34,876 nucleotides of DNA, from assembly GCF_001590865.1 (NCBI RefSeq), contig NZ_BBUY01000004.1, positions 542,435 to 577,310 of the forward strand. Direction: 5' to 3'. The notes under the pieces are model-generated. The model did not search any database and had not been told where the DNA came from. It worked only from the letters and a program-made list of their open reading frames with translations. The position numbers were made by a program, and so were the translations under genes. Origin of the DNA: Streptomyces sp. NBRC 110611. GTDB taxonomy: Bacteria; Actinomycetota; Actinomycetes; Streptomycetales; Streptomycetaceae. Shown piece by piece: positions 26,021 through 34,702 of this stretch. Position 1 is the first letter of the stretch, and every line of letters begins with the position of its first letter.

Positions 26021-28477
26021 TCACTCCGACGGGTTCCGGCACCGGCCCTCCTCACCCTCCAGCCCCCGCACCCGCACCGGATACCCCACCGGCCGCCCGT
26101 CCCGCCGCTCCACGACCACCCGGTCGTCCTCCCGGCGGGTGGTGAAGCGCTCCACGGCCGGCTGCTGCCAGCCGTCGCCGGCGTCCGGCACCACCAGACC
26201 GCCGCCCCCGCGCCCGGCCGACGGCGCCCACACCTCCAGCTCCGTCGCCCCGTCCGCACCGGCCACCGGCAGCACCGCACCGGCCCGCGCCAGCACCGGA
26301 ATCCGCGACAGCGGCGCGTCCACCCACACCCGCCCGGGGCCGCAGTACGCCCGTCCGGTCGCGGTGTCGTACCACCGCCCGCGCGGCAGCCGCACCGGCC
26401 GCCGGGTCACACCTGCCGCCAGCACGGGCGCCACCAGCAGCGCGTCCCCCAGCAGAAAGGCGTCCTCGCAGTCGCGCAGCGCCCGGTCCCGCGGAGTGTT
26501 CCACCACACCGGCCGGACGTACGGGGCCCCGGTCAGCCGCGCCAGCTGGCCGAGCGTCCCGAAGTACGGCAGCAGCCGCTGCCGTTCGCGCAGCGCCGTA
26601 CGGGCATGGCCCAGCACCTCCGCCCCGAATTCCCACGGCTCCCGCCGCCCCGCCCAGAACGCCGAGTGGGTGCGGAACAGCGGAAGGTACGCGCCCAGCT
26701 GGAACCAGCGCAGATACAGCTCCGGGCACGGCTCGGCGGAGAACCCGCCCACATCGGGGCCGCTGTACGGCACCCCGCACAGCCCCAGCCCCAGCACCAG
26801 GGACAGCGACGCCCGCAGCCCCGGCCAGCCGGTCGCCACGTCCCCCGACCAGGTGCCCCCGTAGCGCTGCAGCCCGGCCCAGCCCGAACGGGAGAAGAGG
26901 AACGGCCGCTCCTCCGGCCGCAGTTCACACAGCCCCTCGAAGCCGGCCCGGGCCATCGCCAGGGCGTAGACGTTGTGCGCCTCCCGGTGGTCACCGCCGG
27001 TCCCCTCCAGCGCGTGCCGGGCCGAGCGCGGCAGCGTGGGCTCGCCGAACGGGGCGAACGAGACCGGCTCGTTCATGTCGTGCCAGAACCCCGAGAAGCC
27101 CTGCGCCAGCCGCTCCGCGTACCGCTCACCCCACCACTCGCGCACCCCGGCGTCGGTGAAATCCGGGTACACCGACTCACCGGCCCAGACCACCCCGCGC
27201 ACCTCCCGGCCCCGCGCGTCCCGTACGAAGGCCCCGGCCGACCTTCCGCCCTCGTACACCGCGTTCCCCGGCTCCGCCTTCACCGCAGGGTCCACGATCG
27301 ACACCAGCCGCACCCCTTCGGCCCGCAACTCCCGGGCCAGGCCCGGCAGATCCGGATAGCGCGCGCGGTCGACGGTGAACACCCGGTGGCGGTCGTAGTG
27401 GTCGATGTCCATATGGACGGCGGACAGCGGGAGTCCGCGCTCCTGGTAGCCGGACACCACCCGGCGCACCTCGTCCTGGCCGCCGAACCCCCACCGCGCG
27501 TGCTGATGGCCCAGCGCCCACCGCGGCGGCAGCGCGGGCGCCCCGGTCAGCGCCGTCCACACCTGCAGCACCCGGGCCGGGGTGCCGGCCAGCACCCAGT
27601 AGCGCAGCGGCCCGCCGTCCATCCGCAGCTGGCAGCTGCCCGGACGGTCGTGGCCCGAACCCACGCCTTCCACGCCCTCCCGGAGCAGCACCCGGCCGTC
27701 CCAGGAATTGTCGTGGAACACCAGATGGGTACCGGCGTCCGCCACCACCATCTGGACCGGCATCGTCAGCGACAGCGGGTCGTCTCCCGGCTCGAACGCG
27801 CCGCCCGGATCGGTGTTCCACAGCCGGTACTCGCCGTCCCGCAGCCGCGGTCCGTGCGCCCGGCCGCCCAGCCCGAAGAACCGGGCGTCCGCCGCGACCT
27901 CCGAGCGGAGCACCCACCGCGAGGCGCCGGAGGCCTCCGGCCGGCCGGCACGCGGGGCGTCCGGATCTTCCGTACGGCCCCCGTCTTCCGTGCAGCCCCC
28001 GCCTTCCGTACGGTCCCACCAGCGCGGCGGCTGTTCGCGCCGCAGCACCGCCCCGCCGGGCGTCCGTACCTCCACCGCGCCGTACCGGGAGATCACCACC
28101 AGTACCCGCTCGGACACCACCCGCCAGCCGCCCTCGGTATCGGGCTCCAGCACCGCCCGCGGATCGACCTCCGGACACGCCCCCGCCAGCGCGTACGAGG
28201 GCTCCGGCCCGGCACCGTCCCAGCCGCAGAACACCGCGCCCCCGGACGCCACCCGGACCCGCAGGGACGAGCGCGTGAAGTGGATCAGCCCTCCGCCCGG
28301 CCGGGACTCGGCGCCGCGGGCCGGCCCCGGCACCCTCGCCCGCTCCGTCACCCGCCGCGGCAGCGCCCGGGCGTCCGCCCGCCGCGCCCGCCAGGCCGCG
28401 CGCACGGACCGCAGCCCCTGTGCCGGTCCGACCGCCCTGATCATCCGTACCGACCGCACCAGATCACGCCCGTCCAT
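26021..28477 (-). CDS. Glycoside hydrolase family 31 (alpha-glucosidase/alpha-xylosidase-like)
   Basis: An 818-residue GH31 enzyme, no signal peptide, so probably cytoplasmic. The catalytic nucleophile is Asp467 (FWHDMNEPVSF) and the acid/base is Asp546 (WSGDVATGW). ALPPRWALGHQHARWGFGGQ, MDIDHYDRH and YSGPDVGGF are further GH31 blocks. GH31 enzymes cleave terminal alpha-linked glucose or xylose; the exact substrate is not readable. A linker at about 153-170 carries three 18-bp repeats. The ATG at 28477 is chosen because AGGG lies eight bases before it; a GTG at 28486 would have the Shine-Dalgarno too close. It stands alone, with no transporter or regulator beside it. Confidence 0.9.
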   Translation of the reverse strand: MDGRDLVRSVRMIRAVGPAQGLRSVRAAWRARRADARALPRRVTERARVPGPARGAESRPGGGLIHFTRSSLRVRVASGGAVFCGWDGAGPEPSYALAGACPEVDPRAVLEPDTEGGWRVVSERVLVVISRYGAVEVRTPGGAVLRREQPPRWWDRTEGGGCTEDGGRTEDPDAPRAGRPEASGASRWVLRSEVAADARFFGLGGRAHGPRLRDGEYRLWNTDPGGAFEPGDDPLSLTMPVQMVVADAGTHLVFHDNSWDGRVLLREGVEGVGSGHDRPGSCQLRMDGGPLRYWVLAGTPARVLQVWTALTGAPALPPRWALGHQHARWGFGGQDEVRRVVSGYQERGLPLSAVHMDIDHYDRHRVFTVDRARYPDLPGLARELRAEGVRLVSIVDPAVKAEPGNAVYEGGRSAGAFVRDARGREVRGVVWAGESVYPDFTDAGVREWWGERYAERLAQGFSGFWHDMNEPVSFAPFGEPTLPRSARHALEGTGGDHREAHNVYALAMARAGFEGLCELRPEERPFLFSRSGWAGLQRYGGTWSGDVATGWPGLRASLSLVLGLGLCGVPYSGPDVGGFSAEPCPELYLRWFQLGAYLPLFRTHSAFWAGRREPWEFGAEVLGHARTALRERQRLLPYFGTLGQLARLTGAPYVRPVWWNTPRDRALRDCEDAFLLGDALLVAPVLAAGVTRRPVRLPRGRWYDTATGRAYCGPGRVWVDAPLSRIPVLARAGAVLPVAGADGATELEVWAPSAGRGGGGLVVPDAGDGWQQPAVERFTTRREDDRVVVERRDGRPVGYPVRVRGLEGEEGRCRNPSE
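27967..28020 (+). repeat. Three 18-bp in-frame repeats inside the GH31 gene
   Basis: CTTCCGTACGGCCCCCGT (27967), CTTCCGTGCAGCCCCCGC (27985) and CTTCCGTACGGTCCCACC (28003) follow one another. On the coding strand they give a DRTEGGGCTEDGGRTED hexapeptide repeat in a surface linker of the enzyme. Confidence 0.85.
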
Positions 28478-28843
28478 GCCGGTCACCCTGCCATCGACAC
28501 CCCGCTGTGCGGGCCGCGTTCAACCGCCGTTCACCTGCGCGAGGCCATGCCCGGCCACTCCGGGCCCGGCGCCCCGCCGTCCGGTGACCGAATCCCGCCG
28601 GGCACCCGGGAACCGACCCGGACCGCATGGCGACGGCATCGGCGATCGCATCCGGTCACACCCGAAGGTGAGGCGTCTGTGAGACGTCTGTGCGGCGCCC
28701 ACCCTGGTGCACAAGTCGATCACGTGGCATCGTCAGCGTCACATCGTCCAGGTAAGCCGTGCCACGCGCTCACGAGCACCACGGGAGACCCCCGCCGCCG
28801 TGCGCGCCGACGCAGACGACGCGTACCGTCCGGGAGCCGCATC
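28478..28843. other. Divergent intergenic region between GH31 and acetoacetyl-CoA synthetase genes
   Basis: No gene is supported in these 366 bases. It must hold the promoters of both divergent genes. I see a short direct repeat, GAGGCGTCTGT/GAGACGTCTGT (about 28671-28692), but no convincing -35/-10 pair. GGGAG (28831-28835) is the ribosome site of the rightward gene. Confidence 0.5.
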
Positions 28844-30862
28844 ATGACCACCGCACCGCAGTCCGCCCCTCAGCCGGAACCCCTCTGGCAGCCCGGCCCG
28901 GACCGTATCGCCGGCGCACAGGTCACCCGCTTCCACCACTGGGCCGCCACCCACCACGGCGCGCCCGCCCCCACCCCCGGCGACCCCGCCGCGAGCTACG
29001 CCGCGCTGCACCGCTGGTCTGTCGACGACCTCCCGGCCTTCTGGCAGGCCACCGCCGCATGGTTCGACGTCCGCTTCACCACCCCCTACGAAACCGTCCT
29101 CGCCGAGCGAACGATGCCCGGCGCCCGTTGGTTCCCCGGCGCCACCCTGAACTACGCCGAGCACGCCCTGCGCGCCGCCGCCGACCCGGACCGCGCCGGC
29201 CACCCGGCGCTCCTGTACGTCGACGAGGACCACCGGCCGACCCCCGTCACCTGGGCCGAACTCCGCGCCCAGGTCGGCTCGCTGGCCGCCGCGCTCCGCC
29301 GGCTCGGCGTCCGCCCCGGCGACCGGGTCAGCGGCTACCTCCCCAACACCCCGCAGGCCGTGGTCGCCCTGCTCGCCACCGCCGCGGTCGGCGCCGTGTG
29401 GACGTCCTGCGCCCCCGACTTCGGCGCCCGGAGTGTCCTGGACCGCTTCCAGCAGACCGAACCGGTCGTCCTGTTCACCGTCGACGGCTACCGCTACGGC
29501 GGCAAGGAACACGACCGCCGCGACACCGTCACCGAACTCCGCGCCGAACTGCCCACCCTGCGCGCGGTCGTGCACATCCCGCTGCTCGGCACCCCCGCCC
29601 CCGAAGGCGCCCTGAACTGGTCGGATCTGACCACCGACGACACCGAACCGGTCTTCGAACCGGTCCCCTTCGACCACCCCCTGTGGGTCCTGTACTCCTC
29701 CGGCACCACCGGACTGCCCAAGGCCATCGTCCAGTCCCAGGGCGGCATCCTGCTCGAACACCTCAAGCAGGCCGGCCTGCACTGCGACCTCGGCCCCGAC
29801 GACCGGTTCTTCTGGTACACCTCCACCGGCTGGATGATGTGGAACTTCCTCGTCGCGGGCCTGCTGGTGGGTGCCACGATCGTCCTGTACGACGGCAGCC
29901 CCGGCCACCCCGACATCGCCGCCCAGTGGCGGGTCGCCGCGGCCACCCGCACGACGCTCTTCGGCACCTCCGCCGCCTACGTCATGGCCTGCCGCAAGGC
30001 CGGTATCCGCCCCGCCCGCGACCTCGACCTCTCCGCCCTCACCTGCGTCGCCACCACCGGCTCCCCGCTCCCGCCGGACGGCTTCCGCTGGCTGCACGAC
30101 TCCTTCGCGGAGAGCGGCGCCGAGCTGTGGACGGCCTCCGTCAGCGGTGGCACCGACGTCTGCAGCTGCTTCGCCGGCGCCGTCCCCACCCTCCCCGTCC
30201 ATATCGGCGAACTCCAGGCGCCCTGCCTCGGCACCGACCTGCAGGCCTGGGACCCCCAGGGCAAGCCCCTCATCGACGAGGTCGGCGAACTCGTGGTCAC
30301 CAACCCCATGCCGTCCATGCCCACCCGCTTCTGGAACGACCCGGACGGCACCCGCTACCACGACAGCTACTTCGACATGTACCCCGGCGTCTGGCGGCAC
30401 GGCGACTGGATCACCGTCACCTCACGCGGCAGCGTCGTCATCCACGGCCGCTCCGACTCCACCCTCAACCGCCAGGGAGTCCGGATGGGCTCCGCCGACA
30501 TCTACGAGGCCGTCGAACGGCTCCCCGAGATCCGCGAATCCCTCGTCATCGGACTGGAACTCCCCGACGGCGGCTACTGGATGCCGCTCTTCGTCCACCT
30601 CGTCCCCGGAGCCACCCTCGACGAGAGCCTCCGCGAGCGCATCAAGCACACCATCCGCGAACAGCTCTCACCACGTCACGTCCCGGACGACATCATCCAG
30701 GCCCCCGGCGTACCGCACACCCTCACCGGCAAGCGCATCGAGGTCCCGGTCAAACGCCTCCTCCAGGGCACGCCCCTCGACAAGGCGGTCAACCCCGGAT
30801 CCGTCGACGACCTGGAACTGCTCCGCTTCTACGAGCAGGTGGCCCGCGACCGCACGCGATAG
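28844..30862 (+). CDS. Acetoacetate-CoA ligase (acetoacetyl-CoA synthetase)
   Basis: A 672-residue cytoplasmic adenylate-forming enzyme that makes acetoacetyl-CoA from acetoacetate, ATP and CoA. The N-terminal cap WQPGPDRIAGAQVTRFHHWA and SYAALHRWSVDDLPAFW is typical of this subfamily. The adenylation core follows with LYSSGTTGLPKAIVQSQGG, YTSTGWMMWNFLVAG and RHGDWITVTSRGSVVIHGRS; the C-terminal HTLTGKRIEVPVK holds the catalytic Lys. Size fits the family (about 650-680). The ATG at 28844 follows GGGAG by 8 bases; a very long open frame upstream is only a shadow of GH31. Likely used in ketone-body or polyketide/PHB carbon use. Confidence 0.93.
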   Translation: MTTAPQSAPQPEPLWQPGPDRIAGAQVTRFHHWAATHHGAPAPTPGDPAASYAALHRWSVDDLPAFWQATAAWFDVRFTTPYETVLAERTMPGARWFPGATLNYAEHALRAAADPDRAGHPALLYVDEDHRPTPVTWAELRAQVGSLAAALRRLGVRPGDRVSGYLPNTPQAVVALLATAAVGAVWTSCAPDFGARSVLDRFQQTEPVVLFTVDGYRYGGKEHDRRDTVTELRAELPTLRAVVHIPLLGTPAPEGALNWSDLTTDDTEPVFEPVPFDHPLWVLYSSGTTGLPKAIVQSQGGILLEHLKQAGLHCDLGPDDRFFWYTSTGWMMWNFLVAGLLVGATIVLYDGSPGHPDIAAQWRVAAATRTTLFGTSAAYVMACRKAGIRPARDLDLSALTCVATTGSPLPPDGFRWLHDSFAESGAELWTASVSGGTDVCSCFAGAVPTLPVHIGELQAPCLGTDLQAWDPQGKPLIDEVGELVVTNPMPSMPTRFWNDPDGTRYHDSYFDMYPGVWRHGDWITVTSRGSVVIHGRSDSTLNRQGVRMGSADIYEAVERLPEIRESLVIGLELPDGGYWMPLFVHLVPGATLDESLRERIKHTIREQLSPRHVPDDIIQAPGVPHTLTGKRIEVPVKRLLQGTPLDKAVNPGSVDDLELLRFYEQVARDRTR

Positions 30863-30887
30863 CCGCCGCACCGGCGCGGAGCCGGCG

Positions 30888-30910
30888 TTGTCAGACCCTC
30901 TCATTACTCT
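30888..30910 (+). promoter_or_regulatory. Second PafBC-like promoter candidate
   Basis: TTGTCA (30888-30893), eleven bases, TACTCT (30905-30910): the same hexamers at the same spacing as the SMC-operon promoter, but with GAC instead of GTG after TTGTCA, so a weaker match. No ordinary -35 lies 17-18 bases before TACTCT. TGACAA at 30914-30919 is the inverted copy of TTGTCA, which could also make the pair a repressor site. The predicted leader is about 60 bases. Confidence 0.5.
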
Positions 30911-30975
30911 CGGTGACAAGTGGCGTTCGATCCGCGCACGCCACACCGTCACACCGAGCACACCCAGGGGGAGTC

Positions 30976-32049
30976 ATGACGTCCACATCCCGACCCGCCG
31001 CTCGCGCCGCCCGCGCCCACCGCACCGGCGGAGCGAGCGCCCGCTCCAGGGGCTCCGCCGCCCGCCGCGCACTGCGCCGCGAAATCCCCAGCGCCGCCGC
31101 GGTCCTCGCCGACGAGCGGGACTTCAGCGCCATGCGCCGCTACCGCACCTTCCCGTTCGACGATCACAGCACCTACCTAGAGCAGATGGAGACCCTGCTG
31201 CACACCCTTGCCGGCCAGGGCGTACTGACGACCGTCAGTCTCTTCGACCCGGTCGCCTACGAGCAGTTCTGCGCCGACCTCGCCCTGGACCCGGACCGCC
31301 CCGAGAGCCGTGCCCGCTACACCGCCGAAGTCGCCCGCACCGGCGCGACGCTGACGTACGAGGACGAGCCGCTCAGCCGGCTGATCCCGCTGCTCGTCGA
31401 GGAGTCCGACCGCCAGGCGACCTGGCGGCACGCCTCGGGGCTGCTGGCCCGCGCCGGGAGCTGCGAGGAGTGCGGGGCGGACCTCGCCCACGCCGCCTTC
31501 GCCCGCGCCACCCAAGCGCTCCAGCAACTCCTCGCCGCCCTCGGTGACGGTGCCCACCACCTCGTCTGCTCCATCGCGGCCGGTCACCCATCCCTCCTCG
31601 CGGCCGTGCATGCCACCACCCACGAGGGCGCTCCGCGCCGACTCGACGAATCCGAAAGCCTGCTCTTCTGCACGGTCCTCGCCACCGGCTTCGCCCTACG
31701 AGCCCCCGGCGGCATCGTCTCCCGCACCCTGGCCCTCACAACCGACTCCACCGATTCCACCGACCCCACCCACTCCGTCGACCGCACTGATTCCCCCGGC
31801 CGTACCGACTCCACCGCCGCTGCCGACGAGGAGCCCACCGCCCCCGCAGACCGCGCCGACCGCGGCCGGGACACCGTCCGCGGCTGGTCGCTCCGCGACT
31901 CCTGGCTCCGCCCGCTCAGCGCCGCCGAGGTGTTCACGGCCTACTGCACCGACACCGACACCGGCGAACCGATCCCGCCCGAACACGGCGTCGACCACGC
32001 ACCCGGCCTCCCGCTCACCCCACCACCCGACCCCCACACCCACCACTGA
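30976..32049 (+). CDS. Conserved hypothetical protein (upstream of ptsI in Streptomyces)
   Basis: A 357-residue soluble protein I cannot assign; from memory S. coelicolor has a counterpart at this place. The N-terminus is very basic (about 1-35), followed by a helical core (DERDFSAMRRYRTFPFDDHS, TYLEQMETLLHTLAGQGVLT). A CEEC pair near 160 is followed by HLVCSIAAGHPSLLAAVHA. A Thr/Asp/Ser-rich stretch (about 255-285, TDSTDSTDPTHSVDRTDS) is encoded by 9-bp ACCGACTCC-like repeats (about 31741-31820) and is probably disordered. GGGGGAG precedes the ATG at 30976. It is read away from acetoacetyl-CoA synthetase and converges on ptsI. Confidence 0.7.
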   Translation: MTSTSRPAARAARAHRTGGASARSRGSAARRALRREIPSAAAVLADERDFSAMRRYRTFPFDDHSTYLEQMETLLHTLAGQGVLTTVSLFDPVAYEQFCADLALDPDRPESRARYTAEVARTGATLTYEDEPLSRLIPLLVEESDRQATWRHASGLLARAGSCEECGADLAHAAFARATQALQQLLAALGDGAHHLVCSIAAGHPSLLAAVHATTHEGAPRRLDESESLLFCTVLATGFALRAPGGIVSRTLALTTDSTDSTDPTHSVDRTDSPGRTDSTAAADEEPTAPADRADRGRDTVRGWSLRDSWLRPLSAAEVFTAYCTDTDTGEPIPPEHGVDHAPGLPLTPPPDPHTHH

Positions 32050-32080
32050 CCTTCGCGACCTTCGCTCACGGAGACAGCGA

Positions 32081-32113
32081 ACGGCCGCCCCGCCAGAAGG
32101 GCGGGACGGCCGT
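32081..32113. terminator. Strong two-way hairpin terminator
   Basis: ACGGCCGCCCCGCC (32081-32094), loop AGAAG, then GGCGGGACGGCCGT (32100-32113): a 14-bp stem with one mismatch. It lies between the convergent stops of the hypothetical gene (32049) and ptsI (32180). There is no U-tract, as is common for actinobacterial terminators. Confidence 0.85.
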
Positions 32114-32179
32114 CAGAGCTCCGCGACGTGAGCCGGCGCTGCTCCGGGGCGACGTGCCCGGGGCACGGCGCCCGTGGGA

Positions 32180-33850
32180 TCACTCCCCGGAAAGCACCGC
32201 CTGCGCGGCCGCCCGGGCATCGTCCGCGGTGTCCGCGGCCCGCGCCGCGGCCGCGGCACGCTCGCACTGCGCCAGCGTGTGCTTGGCCAGCGTCGCCCGC
32301 ACATAGGGGATCGACGCCGCACCCATCGACAGGCTGGTGACACCGAGGCCCGTCAGGACACACGCGAGCAGCGGATCGGAGGCCGCCTCACCACAGACGC
32401 CACAGCTCTTGCCCTCGGCCTTCGCGGACTCGGCCGAAGTCGCCACGAGGTCGAGCAGCGCCGGCTGCCACGGGTCCTGCAGTCGGGACACGGCGCCCAC
32501 CTGACGGTCCGCCGCGAAGGTGTACTGCGCCAGGTCATTGGTCCCCAGCGAAAGGAACTCCACCTCCTGCAGAATCGACCGCGCCCGGAGGGCCGCCGAC
32601 GGAATCTCCACCATCGCGCCGAACTTCGCCTGCAGTCCGGCGTCCCGGCACGCGTCGGCGAACGCCTTGGCGTCGATCCGGTCCGCCACCATCGGTGCCA
32701 TGACTTCGAGGTAGACGGGCAGCCCCTCGGCCGCCTTCGCCAGCGCCGTCAACTGCGTACGCAGCACGTCCGGGTGGTCGAGCAGCGTCCGCAGACCCCG
32801 CACGCCCAGTGCCGGGTTCGGCTCGTCGGCCGGAGTCAGGAAGTCCAGCGGCTTGTCGGCGCCGGCGTCGAGCACCCGCACCACGACCCTCCCCTCAGGG
32901 AAGGCCTCCAGAACCTTGCGGTACGCCTCGACCTGCTTCTCCTCGGACGGCGCTTTCTTGCTGTCGTCCAGGAACAGGAACTCGGTACGGAACAGACCCA
33001 CACCCTCGGCGCCGGCCTCGACCGCCGCGGCCACATCACCGGGACCGCCGACATTCGCCAGCAGCGGCACCTTGTGCCCGTCGGAGGTGGCGCCCGGACC
33101 GGACGCCGCGGCCAGCGCCGCCTTCCGCTCCTCGGCCGCTCGCCGCAGCTCCGCGCGCTTCTCGGCGGTCGGCTCCACGAAGATCTCACCGGTGCTGCCG
33201 TCCACGGCGACGACCGTGCCCTCGACCAGCTCACCGGCACCCGGGAGCGCGACCACGGCCGGCACTCCCAGCGCCCGCGCCAGAATCGCGCTGTGGCTGG
33301 TCGGCCCGCCCTCCTCGGTCACGAATCCGAGCACCAGCGACGGGTCGAGCAGCGCGGTGTCAGCCGGCGCCAGATCCCGCGCGATCAGTACATACGGCTC
33401 GTCACTGTCCGGCACACCCGGCATCGGCACACCGAGCAGCCGCGCGACGATACGGTTCCGCACGTCGTCGAGGTCCGCGACCCGCCCGGCCAGGTACTCA
33501 CCGGCACCCGCCAGCAGCGCCCGATAGGCCGCGAACGCGTCGTACACACCACGCTCGGCGGTGCTGCCCACGGCGATCCGCCGCTCGACGTCCGCCATCA
33601 GCTCGGGGTCCTGCGCCATCAGCGCCTGGGCCTCCAGCACGGCCTGGGCCTCGCCGCCGGCAAGATTCCCACGCGCTATCAGGTCGGCGGCGACAGCTTC
33701 CACGGCCTGGCGGGCACGCCCCTGTTCGCGCTCCGCCTCGTCCGCCGGAATCTGCTTGGCCGGCGGCTCCAGCACCGCCGTACCCATGTGCCGCACTTCG
33801 CCGATGGCCACACCGTGGCTCACGCCGACGCCTCGCAGCGTTGTCTCCAT
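32180..33850 (-). CDS. ptsI: Phosphoenolpyruvate-protein phosphotransferase, PTS enzyme I
   Basis: A 556-residue cytoplasmic enzyme I that takes phosphate from PEP and passes it to HPr. The phosphorylated His is His186 (GGPTSHSAILARALG). The C-terminal PEP-binding barrel has VGLFRTEFLFLDDSKKAPSE, SLGTNDLAQYTFAADRQVG and the catalytic Cys486 (CGVCGEAASDP). The ATG at 33850 gives METTLRGVGVSHGVAIGE, the family N-terminus, with GGAG shortly before. It follows crr by 77 bases in the same direction and is probably co-transcribed. HPr (ptsH) is not in the window. Confidence 0.96.
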   Translation of the reverse strand: METTLRGVGVSHGVAIGEVRHMGTAVLEPPAKQIPADEAEREQGRARQAVEAVAADLIARGNLAGGEAQAVLEAQALMAQDPELMADVERRIAVGSTAERGVYDAFAAYRALLAGAGEYLAGRVADLDDVRNRIVARLLGVPMPGVPDSDEPYVLIARDLAPADTALLDPSLVLGFVTEEGGPTSHSAILARALGVPAVVALPGAGELVEGTVVAVDGSTGEIFVEPTAEKRAELRRAAEERKAALAAASGPGATSDGHKVPLLANVGGPGDVAAAVEAGAEGVGLFRTEFLFLDDSKKAPSEEKQVEAYRKVLEAFPEGRVVVRVLDAGADKPLDFLTPADEPNPALGVRGLRTLLDHPDVLRTQLTALAKAAEGLPVYLEVMAPMVADRIDAKAFADACRDAGLQAKFGAMVEIPSAALRARSILQEVEFLSLGTNDLAQYTFAADRQVGAVSRLQDPWQPALLDLVATSAESAKAEGKSCGVCGEAASDPLLACVLTGLGVTSLSMGAASIPYVRATLAKHTLAQCERAAAAARAADTADDARAAAQAVLSGE

Positions 33851-33927
33851 TGCACCCGTCTCCGGTTGATGCGACGGCCGGGCCGCCGCGGTGGATGTCG
33901 TACCTGCCGTTCGGGACGGCACCCGGC

Positions 33928-34377
33928 TCACTGCCAGGAGAAGAGCTGGTCGCCCGCCTTGAGGTCGCCGTCCTCGCGCACCTCGCCGAGCGAGTCCGCG
34001 GTGGCCTCCAGCGCGACGACCGGGCAGACCGGCGACTTACCGGCCTCCTCGACCGCGGCCGGGTTCCAGCGCACGATCTCCTGGCCGCGGCGGACGGTGT
34101 CGCCCTTGTTCACCAGGAGCTCGAAGCCTTCGCCGTTGAGCTGCACGGTGTCGATACCGAGGTGCGTGAGCACACCGTGCCCTTCGGCGTCGACGACGAC
34201 GAACGCGTGCGGGTGCAGAGATACGAGCACACCGTCCACGGGCGAGACGGCGGTGGACGGCTCACGAACCGGGTCGATGGCGGTACCGGGACCCACCATC
34301 GCTCCGGAGAACACCGGGTCGGGCACGGCCGCGAGTCCGATGGCGCGTCCAGCGAGCGGGGACGTCACGGTGGTCAT
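33928..34377 (-). CDS. crr: PTS glucose-type enzyme IIA (Crr-like)
   Basis: A 149-residue soluble IIA protein that relays phosphate from HPr to sugar permeases; in Streptomyces Crr mainly serves N-acetylglucosamine uptake. The active-site pair is His57 (LHPHAFVV) and His72 (GVLTHLGIDTVQL), fifteen residues apart as in E. coli His75/His90. GDTVRRGQEIVRWN and the C-terminal AGDQLFSW follow. The ATG at 34377 is preceded by a GGGAGG-type site. It is the first gene of the leftward crr-ptsI unit. Confidence 0.95.
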   Translation of the reverse strand: MTTVTSPLAGRAIGLAAVPDPVFSGAMVGPGTAIDPVREPSTAVSPVDGVLVSLHPHAFVVVDAEGHGVLTHLGIDTVQLNGEGFELLVNKGDTVRRGQEIVRWNPAAVEEAGKSPVCPVVALEATADSLGEVREDGDLKAGDQLFSWQ

Positions 34378-34425
34378 GGGAAGCCTCCCAGGGGTGGAGA
34401 TTCATCAGGTCGCCGTCACTACCTG

Positions 34426-34449
34426 TTCTGGACGGCGCACCGTTCAGAA
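34426..34449. promoter_or_regulatory. 24-bp imperfect palindrome upstream of crr
   Basis: TTCTGGACGGCGCACCGTTCAGAA pairs with itself at ten of twelve positions. It lies about 50-70 bases before the crr ATG and could be an operator. DasR is known to control crr-ptsI in Streptomyces, but the best overlap with the DasR site consensus here (34422-34437) matches only 9 of 16 bases, so the binder is unclear. Confidence 0.5.
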
Positions 34450-34519
34450 GCGTAAGTCATAAGAACTGACGGTTCCGCATGACGGCGCTGGTTACGCTCC
34501 GCGAGTCCCGCTGAATCGA

Positions 34520-34548
34520 TTTGCCTCGCCCTCGGCCGAGCTGTACTG
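34520..34548 (+). promoter_or_regulatory. Predicted rrn promoter (vegetative sigma)
   Basis: TTGCCT (34520-34525), 17 bases, TACTGT (34543-34548): a good HrdB-type promoter pointing rightward into the rRNA leader. Streptomyces rrn operons have several tandem promoters; this would be an upstream one. Confidence 0.65.
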
Positions 34549-34673
34549 TCTGAGACCTGCCCCGGACGCCAGGCCGCAGAGAACTGTGGTCGGACGATAG
34601 TGGGCGGCACTCCATTGCGTCTGATCGCGACTCGCGAATTGGTGCCTTCTGCATTGCTGCGGAAAAGCATCGG

Positions 34674-34702
34674 TTCGGAAGCCGGAAAAGACCTGATAGA
34701 GT
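34674..34702 (+). promoter_or_regulatory. Second predicted rrn promoter
   Basis: TAGAGT (34697-34702) within GGAAAAGACCTGATAGAGTG is a good -10, and the surrounding bases look like the downstream rrn promoter of Streptomyces as I remember it. The -35 (TTCGGA, 34674-34679, 17 bases away) is weak. Confidence 0.55.

Noticed and set aside
25814..28843. A thousand-codon upstream extension of acetoacetyl-CoA synthetase
   Set aside because: It runs antisense through GH31; the family N-terminus and a ribosome site fix the start at 28844.
34422..34437. A DasR operator before crr
   Set aside because: Only 9 of 16 bases match the consensus as I know it; kept as a generic palindrome instead.
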